A stretch of DNA of 64,000 bases. It comes from Streptococcus infantis (lineage in GTDB: Bacteria > Bacillota > Bacilli > Lactobacillales > Streptococcaceae). Positions 40,286 through 48,678 of the stretch are shown here, one piece after another (position 1 is the first letter of the stretch; each line of letters opens with the position of its first letter). A model generated the notes under the pieces. That model saw nothing but the letters and a program-made list of their open reading frames with translations. It was not told where the DNA came from and ran no database searches. Position numbers and translations under genes: made by a program. Where the stretch lies: NCBI RefSeq assembly GCF_015546995.1, contig NZ_JADMUH010000002.1, positions 1-64,000 on the forward strand. The letters run 5' to 3'.

Positions 40286-40466
40286 GATATTCTCCTTTCA
40301 GCCACTCCTTTCCCATCGGAAAGGCGATAAAAATCATAAATCCTAGACCCCAGGCACCGCGAATGACTTGATGAAGGAAGGCTTGATCAAACCAACCTGT
40401 AAACATTTCGACCAACCATACCACTAGTGATAGTCCAATAAAAAGATAGAGAATCGCTTTTTTCAT
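40272..40466 (-). CDS. Small membrane protein
   Basis: A 64-residue protein with two hydrophobic segments (AILYLFIGLSLVVWLVEMF and WGLGFMIFIAFPMG), an amphipathic linker and a His/Asp/Glu end. No family is recognised. It lies between another small membrane protein gene (4-base overlap) and the ABC ATPase (14-base overlap). It may be an accessory of the transporter or kinase. Confidence 0.7.
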   Translation of the reverse strand: MKKAILYLFIGLSLVVWLVEMFTGWFDQAFLHQVIRGAWGLGFMIFIAFPMGKEWLKGEYHEHD

Positions 40467-40654
40467 TTTTCAAACTCCTTTTTCACATCTGAGACCAATT
40501 TCAAACCTTCTCGGATCAACCAAGACATGATTCCAAAACCTGCAAATAGCTCCCAAGGAAAATGATAGAAGCCTTCATCCAATCCTGAGAACATGAGATA
40601 AGTCATGACTCCTGCTGCTACTAAACTCATTGCGACAATTACTTTATGTTTCAT
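40463..40654 (-). CDS. Small membrane protein, first gene of the TCS/ABC operon
   Basis: A 63-residue protein with two hydrophobic segments (VIVAMSLVAAGVMTYLMF and ELFAGFGIMSWLI) and a charged tail (VSDVKKEFEK). The open frame continues 18 codons upstream, but GGAGG lies at the proper distance before the ATG at 40654. A -10 (TATACT, minus strand, near 40680) is just upstream, so this gene opens the operon. The function is unknown. Confidence 0.7.
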   Translation of the reverse strand: MKHKVIVAMSLVAAGVMTYLMFSGLDEGFYHFPWELFAGFGIMSWLIREGLKLVSDVKKEFEK

Positions 40655-40749
40655 TTTTTTCTTCCTCCATTTGATACATCTAGTATAATTCTTTGAAGGT
40701 AGAATCACTAGAAGCTTCTGTCATGAGGAAATATGACAAATGTCACAAA

Positions 40750-40787
40750 AAAAAGAAAGTTGATTTCTCAACTTTCTTTTTCTATTA
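40750..40787 (-). terminator. Terminator after fakA
   Basis: AAAGAAAGTTGA and TCAACTTTCTTT form a 12-bp stem with a short loop and T or A runs on both sides. Confidence 0.8.
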
Positions 40788-40795
40788 TTTAATCT

Positions 40796-42463
40796 TTATT
40801 CCACACTGAAAAGATATGGGTAAACCGGTTGTTGACCTTGGTGGATTTCTACTTCGACATCTTCGAATTCCTCTGCGATTTCTTGAGCAATTTCATTTGC
40901 CAATTCTTCGCTTCCGTCTTCTCCAACATAGAAGGTTACGATTTCACTGTCTTCGTCCAACATATGTTTCAATGTTTCAGTCAATGTTTGGTGCATATCA
41001 GGGTTTGATACGAGAATCTTACCATCCACCATACCAAGATTGTCATTTTCATGAATTTCTAGACCATCGATAGTTGTGTCACGAACGGCTGTTGTTACAC
41101 TACCGCTGACAACGTCGCCAAGGGCTGCAGTCATGCGTTCTTGGTTTTCTTCGATAGACTTGCTTGGGTCAAATGCTAGAAGGCTAGTCAATCCTTGAGG
41201 AATTGTACGAGCTTCTACCACAACAGCTGGTTGTTCCAATACTTCAGCTGCAGATTGAGCTGCCATGAAGATGTTTTTGTTGTTTGGCAAGAAGATGATG
41301 TTACGAGCATTAACTTTCTCAACAGCCTTAACAAAGTCTTCTGTCGAAGGGTTCATGGTTTGTCCACCCTCGATGACATAGTCCACACCTTGAGCACGGA
41401 AGATGTCTGCCAATCCTTGTCCAGCCACTACTGCGATAAGAGCATATTCTTTTTCTTCAACTGGCTTGCTGACTTGAGCTTCTTCTTTTTCTACCTGCGC
41501 TTCGTGTTGGTTACGCATGTTGTCGACTTTAACCTTGACCAAGCTACCATATTTGAGACCTTCTTGCATAACAAGTCCTGGATCTTCTGTATGGACGTGA
41601 ACTTTAACGATTTCGTCATCATTGACAACAAGTAGAGAATCCCCAAGTTCGTTCAAGTAGTTACGGAATTCTTCGTAGTCAAACTCTTTAGCATAAGTTG
41701 GACCTTGCTTGAGGGCAACCATGATCTCCGTACAGTAACCAAAGGTAATGTCTTCAGTTGCTACATGTCCGGCTACAGATTTGTGGTGTTCTGCATTAAT
41801 CATCTCACCCATATTGGCTGGAGTCGCTACAAAGTCTTCAGATGCACTGTATTCACCAGTAAGAGCTGAAAGGAATCCTTCATAGATGAAGACCAAACCT
41901 TGACCACCTGAGTCCACAACTCCAACTTCCTTCAATACTGGAAGCATTTCTGGAGTTTTAGCAAGGGCTGCTTTAGCTCCTTCCAAGGCTGCACGCATAA
42001 CTTCAACTGCGTCATCTGTCTGTTCTGCTTTTTTCTTAGCACCGATGGCAGCACCACGTGATACTGTCAAGATTGTCCCTTCAACAGGCTTCATAACAGC
42101 CTTGTAGGCAACCTCAACACCTGATTGGAAAGCAAGAGCTAGGTCTTTCCCTGTTAACTCTTCTTTTGTCTTGATAGCTTGTGAAAATCCACGGAAAAGC
42201 TGAGAAGTGATAACTCCTGAGTTTCCACGCGCACCCATCAAAAGACCTTTAGCCAAGATACTTGCAGCCTCACCAACAGTTGAAGCTGGTTTGTCTGCTA
42301 CTTCTTTAGCACCATTTTCGATTGTCATTCCCATGTTTGTTCCTGTATCTCCATCTGGAACTGGGAAGACGTTCAATGAATTGACATATTCGGCTTGCTT
42401 GTTCAAACGAGTTGAAGCAGCCTGTACCATTTCTTGAAATAAGCTTGTAGTAATATTTGACAC
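40796..42463 (-). CDS. fakA: Fatty acid kinase catalytic subunit FakA (DAK2 domain)
   Basis: A 555-residue protein of the FakA/YloV family. The N-terminal DAK2-type nucleotide-binding domain shows FPVPDGDTGTNMGMT and RGNSGVITSQLFRGF. A middle domain and a C-terminal domain (GGQTMNPSTEDFVKAVEK) follow. With a separate FakB (DegV-type) protein, not in this window, FakA phosphorylates exogenous fatty acids for phospholipid synthesis. The gene starts two bases after the Asp23-family gene, the usual Firmicute pair. Confidence 0.93.
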   Translation of the reverse strand: MSNITTSLFQEMVQAASTRLNKQAEYVNSLNVFPVPDGDTGTNMGMTIENGAKEVADKPASTVGEAASILAKGLLMGARGNSGVITSQLFRGFSQAIKTKEELTGKDLALAFQSGVEVAYKAVMKPVEGTILTVSRGAAIGAKKKAEQTDDAVEVMRAALEGAKAALAKTPEMLPVLKEVGVVDSGGQGLVFIYEGFLSALTGEYSASEDFVATPANMGEMINAEHHKSVAGHVATEDITFGYCTEIMVALKQGPTYAKEFDYEEFRNYLNELGDSLLVVNDDEIVKVHVHTEDPGLVMQEGLKYGSLVKVKVDNMRNQHEAQVEKEEAQVSKPVEEKEYALIAVVAGQGLADIFRAQGVDYVIEGGQTMNPSTEDFVKAVEKVNARNIIFLPNNKNIFMAAQSAAEVLEQPAVVVEARTIPQGLTSLLAFDPSKSIEENQERMTAALGDVVSGSVTTAVRDTTIDGLEIHENDNLGMVDGKILVSNPDMHQTLTETLKHMLDEDSEIVTFYVGEDGSEELANEIAQEIAEEFEDVEVEIHQGQQPVYPYLFSVE

Positions 42464-42465
42464 GA

Positions 42466-42831
42466 TTATTCTCCTACAACTTTGATATTTTGAATGTAGA
42501 CATTCACAGTTTGAGCAGTGATTCCAAGTTGGTTCTCTAGGCTAAAGCGAACACGTTCTTGGATGTTTTTTGAAACTTCACTGATTTTTGTACCGTAGCT
42601 CAATACAGTATATACATCAACTGCAATACTACCGTCTTCAGCTGCTTTAACGACTACACCTTTTGAATAATTTTCCTTACCAAGAAGGGCTTGGAAATTA
42701 TCTTTGAGGGCATTTTTACTAGCCATACCGACTACACCAAAAATTTCAGTTGCTGCACCACCTACGACAGTAGCGATTACATCATCTGTCAGTTCGACTT
42801 GACCATCTTTTGTATTAATTTTTACAGTCAT
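42466..42831 (-). CDS. Asp23/Gls24 family envelope-stress protein
   Basis: A 121-residue Asp23 family protein (YloU-like): VKINTKDGQVELTDDVIATV, then GVVGMASKN, YSKGVVVKAAEDGSIAVDVY and the closing VNVYIQNIKVV. Members gather at the membrane and affect envelope homeostasis. The open frame runs 25 codons further, but GAGG lies eight bases before the ATG at 42831. It is immediately followed by fakA. Confidence 0.92.
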   Translation of the reverse strand: MTVKINTKDGQVELTDDVIATVVGGAATEIFGVVGMASKNALKDNFQALLGKENYSKGVVVKAAEDGSIAVDVYTVLSYGTKISEVSKNIQERVRFSLENQLGITAQTVNVYIQNIKVVGE

Positions 42832-42952
42832 TTTTTTTACCTCAAATAGTTGATACTCTATTTTATCATATTTCAGCCCAACTGTAAAAGCAGAATGATG
42901 TATCATCGGATATTTGCTTGATTTTTCAAATGATTTCAGCTGTCGAGCAAAA

Positions 42953-42977
42953 CAAAAAAGACCCTGTAGGTCTTTTC
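42953..42977 (-). terminator. Terminator after rpmB
   Basis: AAAAGACC and GGTCTTTT pair around a 5-base loop, just beyond the rpmB stop and ahead of the asp23 promoter region. Confidence 0.7.
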
Positions 42978-42984
42978 ATGTTTA

Positions 42985-43173
42985 TTAAACGCGTTCTACT
43001 TTTCCTGATTTCAAAGCACGAGCTGAAGCCCAAACTTTTTTAGGTTTACCATCGATAAGAACAGTAACTTTTTGAAGGTTTGGTTTTACGGCACGTTTAG
43101 TTTGGTTCATCGCGTGTGAACGGTTGTTTCCTGATACAGTCTTACGACCTGTAAAGTAACATACTTTAGCCAT
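42985..43173 (-). CDS. rpmB: 50S ribosomal protein L28
   Basis: A 62-residue basic ribosomal protein. The opening [20 protein letters not shown] and the later [18 protein letters not shown] are typical of L28. Only one cysteine is seen near the N-terminus (VCYF), so this is the form without the four-cysteine zinc site. AGGAGG precedes the ATG. A promoter (TTGCCA-17-TAACAT on the minus strand, near 43230-43260) is present. It is transcribed on its own between two terminator-like regions. Confidence 0.95.
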   Translation of the reverse strand: MAKVCYFTGRKTVSGNNRSHAMNQTKRAVKPNLQKVTVLIDGKPKKVWASARALKSGKVERV

Positions 43174-43278
43174 TGTGTTTTCCTCCTATTAGATCTAATA
43201 TAGCGGATGTGCTAGCACCACATACCGTACTATGTTATCACACTTTCTCCATTTTGGCAAGGGAATTGGAAGACTTTT

Positions 43279-43953
43279 TTATTTAGCATAGACAACTTCT
43301 AATTTCCCAAAAGCTACCTCTCCTCGGATAATCAAGGTTTTGCTGGTTGGGGCTACAGGAGCATCTGCCTTAGCTACTCCACAAGAAGTCTCCACCTTCA
43401 GGTCCACTCTCCAGTGTTGGGGCACATAGATAACTGCATTCCCTAAACTGACTTCTACCTTCAAGGTTGCACTATCGCCTAACATCTCTGCATTGTCATA
43501 ATAAATCTTGGCATTTCCACAGCTAACTTCAAACTGGTCTTCTACCAAGTCTTGGTCCTGTTTGTAAAAAGTTCCACTACCAAAGGAAACTTCCTTTTCT
43601 GTTAGAATGGTCTTTTCAGCGTCATACCACCATTTTTTCTCGTTCCATGTTTTGTTCGAATTAGTCAACATGCCAACTCCGAGAACGATTAGCACTCCCG
43701 CCCAGAACAGTGATTGATTGGGAATCGGTAAAATGTCATAAAAATGATTAGCAATCATGAGGGCCACTAGGGCTGTAAAAGTGGCTGAATTGAAATGACG
43801 ACGAAGCAAGGCTTCAACTGATTGATAGGCAAAAAATCCAATACCAATCAAGGGCCAAATCTGCCCTCCAAATGAAGGAATTCCAAAACTTCCCTGTAAC
43901 AATACTAAAGCTGCCAACACTAGCAACACAATACCAAATGCTTTCTTTTTCAT
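43279..43953 (-). CDS. LiaF-like membrane protein
   Basis: A 224-residue protein. Residues 1-100 hold about four membrane segments (LiaI/LiaF-type N-terminal part). The remainder is a soluble beta-rich domain (EKEVSFGSGTFYKQDQ, then VSCGNAKIYYDN, VEVSLGNAVIYVP) matching the LiaF-like C-terminal domain found in cell-wall antibiotic response proteins. It follows a LytTR regulator gene with a 4-base gap. This arrangement recalls LytTR regulatory systems in which a membrane partner restrains the regulator; that function is inferred. Confidence 0.82.
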   Translation of the reverse strand: MKKKAFGIVLLVLAALVLLQGSFGIPSFGGQIWPLIGIGFFAYQSVEALLRRHFNSATFTALVALMIANHFYDILPIPNQSLFWAGVLIVLGVGMLTNSNKTWNEKKWWYDAEKTILTEKEVSFGSGTFYKQDQDLVEDQFEVSCGNAKIYYDNAEMLGDSATLKVEVSLGNAVIYVPQHWRVDLKVETSCGVAKADAPVAPTSKTLIIRGEVAFGKLEVVYAK

Positions 43954-43957
43954 GTTC

Positions 43958-44404
43958 TTACCTCATGTTTCTTAGATTTTCTTTTAGGAGGGATTGGTAG
44001 TGTCGTGACACATGAACCTCCTTGTGGGTCTGATAAAAGGAAATAGTGCCTGTCCCTGAGAAGGACTTGTCAACCGAGTAAACTTGCCGAATATTAGCAA
44101 TGGTCGACTTGGATACCCGACTGAAATAACGGGGCAGGATGGACTCCAACTCATAAAGCTTGAGCCGAACCTCATAGGCTTCTTTCTGGGTATGGGCGTA
44201 AATCTTGCTACCTTCCGTCTCAAAAAAGAGGATTTCTGCCAAGTCTAAGTAGTACTCACCAGTCCCCTTGTAAAAGATCAACCTAGGAGCCTTGGTTTCT
44301 TGCAAGAGTCGTTGCAAGTCAGCTATTTCATCTGTCAGGGCTGCAGCCTTGATGACAATCTCTGTCTCAGTTAATTCACTATCAATCTCGATTCGTAACT
44401 TCAT
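43958..44404 (-). CDS. LytTR-domain transcription regulator
   Basis: A 148-residue DNA-binding protein. An N-terminal part of ~50 residues (IEIDSELTETEIVIKAAAL) has no receiver domain. The LytTR domain starts near residue 45 and shows YYLDLAEILFFETEGSKIYAH, YELESILPRYFSRVSKSTIA in pieces and NIRQVYSV. Without a receiver it is not a standard response regulator. The ATG at 44404 is taken because AAGGAG lies just upstream; the frame opens six codons earlier. A clear promoter (TTGTAA-17-TATAGT, minus strand, near 44425-44452) drives this gene and the LiaF-like gene. Confidence 0.88.
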   Translation of the reverse strand: MKLRIEIDSELTETEIVIKAAALTDEIADLQRLLQETKAPRLIFYKGTGEYYLDLAEILFFETEGSKIYAHTQKEAYEVRLKLYELESILPRYFSRVSKSTIANIRQVYSVDKSFSGTGTISFYQTHKEVHVSRHYQSLLKENLRNMR

Positions 44405-44458
44405 CCTATCTCCTTTCTGCATCTACTATACCAAAGGCCAGAAGACTTTACAAGGGCA

Positions 44459-44520
44459 AAAAAGCAAGTGGTCACTTTTGACCCGTAAGTGGTTACGAGG
44501 CCAAGCCCACTTGCTTTGCT
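44459..44520 (-). terminator. Terminator of the original pap2 gene
   Basis: On the minus strand AAGCAAGTGG and CCACTTGCTT form a 10-bp stem around a long loop with internal pairing, followed by T. It stands after the truncated pap2 copy; the intact pap2 copy at 49418 has kept only one arm. Confidence 0.65.
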
Positions 44521-44697
44521 TCTTACAAAATAAAGAAAAGAATTCCCAAGAGGAGACCACAGGCGTAGCCAACTAAAACATCCTTGGGATAATGCACTCC
44601 CCCCAAGACTCGCACCAGACCTAGAAGAGCTGATAAGACCAATAAAATCAACCCCATAGGTAGACTAGCATGCATGCAAGCCATGGAAATGATGGTT
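44479..44697. repeat. Direct repeat, left copy (3' end of pap2)
   Basis: About 218 bases matching 49373-49592. The outer ~130 bases, covering the stop codon and the last ~40 codons, are almost identical. The inner ~90 bases differ at many third positions. Together the copies bracket an insert of about 4.7 kb. Confidence 0.85.
44524..44697 (-). pseudogene. PAP2 phosphatase gene fragment (C-terminal 57 codons)
   Basis: The minus-strand frame reads TIISMACMHASLPMGLIL onward through RVLGGVHYPKDVLVGYACG to the stop, matching the last ~57 residues of the intact PAP2 protein at 49418-49921. No start codon or N-terminal part exists on this side; the frame is cut at 44697. It keeps the final catalytic motif with the histidine but lacks the first two, so it cannot be active. 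It is the leftover of the recipient's own gene, or the distal end of a duplicated one, after the surface-protein segment arrived. Confidence 0.82.
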
Positions 44698-44896
44698 TTT
44701 GCTTTCGTTAGTTACGAAATAACACATATCAAAATCAGTTTGAGCAAAGAAACTTCTTTGCTCTTTTTATCTAAATTTTAAAATTGAAGTAATTTAAATA
44801 TAGAATTAAGTCAAAAAAAACATTTTATGATATTATAGTAAAGAACAAAAGAAATTTTGTGCAATTAATTTAGAAAAAGATAAAGAGGGATCTGAT

Positions 44897-47446
44897 ATGA
44901 AAAAACAAACTATTATTGTTGGGGCCGCAATCCTAGCCGCAACCACTGGAACGACTGTATTCGCAGAGGAAGCTGAACCAACTTCTGTAGCACAACCTAC
45001 TAAAGCAACTGAAGTAGCTCCAACAGCAGAAAATGCTACTCCTATTCAGAAAGCAGAAAAAGAAGTTGCGAAAACTTCAAAAGATATAACTAACGCTGAA
45101 ATTTCTGCAAAAGAAACTTTCGATAAAGAAACTCAAGCTAAATCTGATTACAACAAAGCAACAGATGAAGTCAACTCTGCTCAAGATTCAGTTAATAAAA
45201 CTAACGAAAAATTAAAAAATGCTGAAGCTACTTTAGCTAAAGATAAAGAACAAGCTCCAAAATTAGCAAAAGAATTACAATCTAATAAAGACGACGTAAC
45301 TAATACAGAAAATGAAATCTCTAACAAAGAGAATGAATTGACTCCTGCTAAAGAAAAACAAAAAAATGAAGAAGCTAAAATTCAGCCACAAGTTGATGCT
45401 TTAAATGCAGCTACTTCTGCTAAAAACTCTGCTCAAGATAAAGTAAATTCTATCAAGAAAGATTTGAAAAACAATCAAGCAAAAGAAACTGCTTTAACTA
45501 AAGATGTTCAAGATTTAACTTCGGCTAAACAAGAAGCTGATAAAAATGTAACGAACACAAATAAAGCATTACAAGACGCTAAAAAAGCTGATAAAACTCG
45601 TGCTGATAATATTGCTTCACAAAAAACAGTTGTAGCAAAAGACCAAACAAATAAAGATAATGCTATCAAAACTGAAGAAGCGAAAAAATCTGAAAAAGAA
45701 AAATTGGCCAACGAGTTAACTTCGGCTAAGAAATCTTTAGCAGATAATGTGGAAATTCCAGTAACAACTGATTACATTTCTGCTCTTAAAGCTTATAAGC
45801 AAAACAAATCAAAAGCAAATGATGCAGCTGTTCTTAAAATTGCAAAAGAAATCTTAGCATCAAAAGAAGTAGAAGCTGCTAAAGAATTGCTTAAAGAAAG
45901 CGATACACGTACTGTTGACCCAGCAAATCTAACAACAGAACAATTAAAAGAATTGAATATCCGTATGGCCCAATTCATTGAAGATGTACGTACTAAATTT
46001 GGAACATTTGTTCCAACTATGGTTCGTGTGAGTGAAGAATCAGTTAACTTATCAAAACTTATCGGTGAAACATATAAGGATGCTGTTCGTAAACATGCTA
46101 ATACTACAAATCCAACTGTAGATGATGCATATGATACAGGTCATGTGAAAAGTAATGTAACTATTGCTCCAAACATGGCTAAAGCTGGTTATAAAACTGA
46201 CGCTCTCCCAGTTCGTATGGAAACTCTTGCGTATTCTTATGAAACAAATATGACTACAATGGGTGAATTGAAAGCTGAATTATATAACAGTATGATTCGT
46301 TGGATGTATGATGATTATTTAAGTGATTGGGGTCATGCTCTAATTCATTCAGGTTTGGAATGGGAATACAAGAAAACAGAATTGCATACATTTGTTGTTC
46401 AAGATGGTTCATATGTAACAATTGGAGCTGATGAAACAGCCTTTAAGACTCAAGATAGCAATTTGAAAACTAAAGAGTATGAAATTCCAGCAACAGATTA
46501 CAGCAAAACGGTTACTCGTGTAAATTCTCTTGACAAACTAATTGAAACAAACAAAGCCGAATTGGCCCAAGCTACTAAGAATGTTAAATCAACGACTGAT
46601 AAGCTTGATGCTTCAACAAAAGAATTGAAACGTTTAGAAGCAATTGAAATTCAAACTCCTAAAGCACAAACTGCTTACGACAGTGCTGTTGCTAAACAAA
46701 CTCAATTAGCAAACCAATTAACAGAAAAGAATAACAATCTTACTGCTGTTCAAAACAAAAGCAAAGAATTAAATATTGCTCTACCTAAAGCTGAATCTGA
46801 TTTAACTAAAGCAACTGAAACTTACAACAAAGCGAAAGCTGAATATGATAAAGTAAGTGCTGATATAGAACGTGCTAAAGCCGAAGTTAAACGAATTGAG
46901 GCTCAATTGAAAGCACTTAATGCTAAATTGACAGAAGCAAATAATAAAGTTACTAACACTGAAAAATCTATTGCTGAAAACAACAAAGAAATTGAAACAT
47001 TAACAAATTCTATTAAAGAATTAAAAGAACAACTTAAAGACCAAGAAACTATTCTTAAAGAAAAAGTAAAAGTTCAAAAAGAAAAAGAAGAGATCTACTT
47101 GAAAGCTAAAGGAGTTGCTGATGTAGAACGTGCTAAAATCAATGAACTTAAATCTAAACATGAAGCTGCGGTTACTTATTTAGAATCATTGAAATCAGAA
47201 AAAGCTCGTGAAGTACAAAAACAAAGAAAACTTGAAAAATACAATAGAATGTTCGATAAAGTATTGTACGGAACAAATACTACAGCTAATCAAAATTCTA
47301 ATCACACTCTACCAGCAACTAACTCTTCTAATGAATCAGTATTACCAAATACTGGTTCAGTTGAACAATCATTCATGACATATTCAGCACTTATAAGTTT
47401 AGCTACTGCAGGTTATGCTTTGGCAAGAAAGAAAAAAGAAGACTAA
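44897..47446 (+). CDS. LPXTG-anchored surface protein with SEC10/PgrA-type domain
   Basis: An 849-residue cell-wall protein. A signal peptide (AAILAATTGTTVFAEE, cleaved near residue 24) has no YSIRK motif. Residues 40-280 form a long Ala/Lys/Glu coiled coil. Residues 282 to about 545 are a folded domain like the SEC10/PgrA surface exclusion domain (related to CAP proteins), with MIRWMYDDYLSDWGHALIHS around 466-485. A second coiled coil follows to about 795. The sortase signal LPNTG is at residues 816-820, then a membrane span and KKKED. In conjugative plasmids such proteins block redundant mating or aid adhesion; here no transfer genes are nearby. The gene lies in the segment bounded by pap2 repeats and is AT-rich. 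Confidence 0.85.
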   Translation: MKKQTIIVGAAILAATTGTTVFAEEAEPTSVAQPTKATEVAPTAENATPIQKAEKEVAKTSKDITNAEISAKETFDKETQAKSDYNKATDEVNSAQDSVNKTNEKLKNAEATLAKDKEQAPKLAKELQSNKDDVTNTENEISNKENELTPAKEKQKNEEAKIQPQVDALNAATSAKNSAQDKVNSIKKDLKNNQAKETALTKDVQDLTSAKQEADKNVTNTNKALQDAKKADKTRADNIASQKTVVAKDQTNKDNAIKTEEAKKSEKEKLANELTSAKKSLADNVEIPVTTDYISALKAYKQNKSKANDAAVLKIAKEILASKEVEAAKELLKESDTRTVDPANLTTEQLKELNIRMAQFIEDVRTKFGTFVPTMVRVSEESVNLSKLIGETYKDAVRKHANTTNPTVDDAYDTGHVKSNVTIAPNMAKAGYKTDALPVRMETLAYSYETNMTTMGELKAELYNSMIRWMYDDYLSDWGHALIHSGLEWEYKKTELHTFVVQDGSYVTIGADETAFKTQDSNLKTKEYEIPATDYSKTVTRVNSLDKLIETNKAELAQATKNVKSTTDKLDASTKELKRLEAIEIQTPKAQTAYDSAVAKQTQLANQLTEKNNNLTAVQNKSKELNIALPKAESDLTKATETYNKAKAEYDKVSADIERAKAEVKRIEAQLKALNAKLTEANNKVTNTEKSIAENNKEIETLTNSIKELKEQLKDQETILKEKVKVQKEKEEIYLKAKGVADVERAKINELKSKHEAAVTYLESLKSEKAREVQKQRKLEKYNRMFDKVLYGTNTTANQNSNHTLPATNSSNESVLPNTGSVEQSFMTYSALISLATAGYALARKKKED

Positions 47447-47583
47447 TCCATTCTGACAATTTAAAAAAGAGAAGACAAGTTTAGCCAATGTCATTAAGTT
47501 AAGAAATTCAAATACGATTCTGTATTGAATTGCACCCCAAAAGTTAGACAGAAAAAATCTAACTTTTGGGGTGTTTTATTATG

Positions 47584-48390
47584 CGACTATTAGTCCGTCT
47601 CGCTCCGCTAGGTGCGAGACAAAAAAACCACCCGCTATGCGGGTGCGCGTCGAAGGTTATACCAAAAAAACTCCAAACGCAATACAATAAGGGTGTTCAA
47701 GCCAATTGTAAAGCGAAAGGAGAAAAATATGGCACAAAAGGCTCATAGTTTATCGCACACAAAGTGGTACTGTAAGTATCACTTTGTGTTCACCCCTAAG
47801 TATAGACGAAAAGTCATCTATAATCAATATCGAAGTAGTTTAGGCGAAATATTTCATCGCTTGTGTAGTTATAAAGGTGTTGAAATTATCGAAGGCCATT
47901 TAATGCTAGATCATGTTCACATGTTGGTAAGCATTCCACCTAGAATTAGCGTTGCAAGTTTCATGGGATATTTAAAAGGTAAGAGTTCACTCATGATGTT
48001 TGACAAACACGCAAATCTCAAGTATAAGTTTGGTAATCGACATTTCTGGGCGGAAGGTTACTATGTGAGTACAGTAGGGCTAAATGAAACTACAATTAAG
48101 AAATATATTCAAGATTAAAGAAATTATCCAGTGGATGATTTCTTCACGAGTATGAAAATTTGAGAACGAGTAAAGCATGATATAGCACTAGATAAATTGA
48201 GTGTAAAAGAATATGAGAATCCCTTTAGGGATAGTGGTAAGTAATACAAAAGCCTCTTTGAGAGGCAAGTGACGAGTCAAGAGCAGTAAGGCTTGAACAA
48301 AGTGAAAGCCAGCGTCTTTAGGCGCTGGCTGGTAATTTGGGCTTATAGCCCCGGTACAAACCACCCGTTAGACGGGTGGTTATGATTATG
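47584..48390 (+). mobile_element. IS200/IS605-family element
   Basis: About 807 bases with the hairpin ends of this family. On the left, GTCTCGC/GCGAGAC and CACCCGC/GCGGGTG; on the right, GCCAGCG/CGCTGGC and CCACCCG/CGGGTGG. A single transposase gene of the Y1 HUH type lies inside, with no TnpB. It is inserted exactly between the ATG start codon and the second codon of the IS3 orfA; removing it restores the frame ATG-AAA-TTA-ACT. ATTATG occurs at both borders, so the exact edges are uncertain by a few bases. Confidence 0.85.
47729..48244 (+). pseudogene. tnpA: IS200/IS605 transposase TnpA with two in-frame stops
   Basis: The frame from the ATG at 47729 (AGGAG upstream) encodes 129 residues and stops at 48116-48118. 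The HUH pair is H62 and H64 in LDHVHML, and the nucleophile tyrosine is Y126 in TIKKYIQD. Beyond the stop, the same frame continues through a second stop at 48161 into the normal family ending (KHDIALDKLSVKEYENPF) up to 48244. A stretch of about 50 bases with stops thus interrupts the C-terminus. The metal-binding Gln, four residues after the tyrosine in IS608 TnpA, is lost. The product is probably inactive. Confidence 0.82.
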
Positions 48391-48678
48391 AAATTAACTT
48401 ATAAAGATAAGGTTCAGATCTATGAACTTAGAAAGCAAGGTCAAAGCTTCAAACAACTTTCAAAAAAATTTTATGTGGATGTTTCTGGTCTAAAGTGCAT
48501 GGTGAAATTAATTGACCGTTATGGAATAGAAATCGTCAAAAAGGGGAAAAATCGTTATTATTCCCCTGAATTAAAGCAAGAAATGATTGATAAAGTCCTA
48601 CTTGAAGGTCTTTCACGAAAAAGAGTATCTTTAGATTATGCTCTACCCAAAATCGGCAAAATTGTTTACGCCATATGA
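48388..48678 (+). pseudogene. IS3 OrfA fragment
   Basis: A frame beginning MKLTYKDKVQIYELRKQGQ, with a helix-turn-helix (SFKQLSKKFYVDVSGLKCMV), matches the N-terminal DNA-binding part of IS3-family OrfA (IS150-like group). Similarity ends at SLDYALP, after which unrelated codons lead to a stop. The leucine zipper and the frameshift site to OrfB are missing. Its start codon region is where the IS200/IS605 element lies. Confidence 0.75.

Noticed and set aside
43188-43203. ATTAGATCTAAT palindrome in the rpmB leader
   Set aside because: A short palindrome without further copies; no regulator link can be supported.
47566-47748. 60-codon frame across the left end of the IS200/IS605 element
   Set aside because: It runs through the IS3 end, the hairpin ends and the ribosome site of tnpA in the wrong frame.
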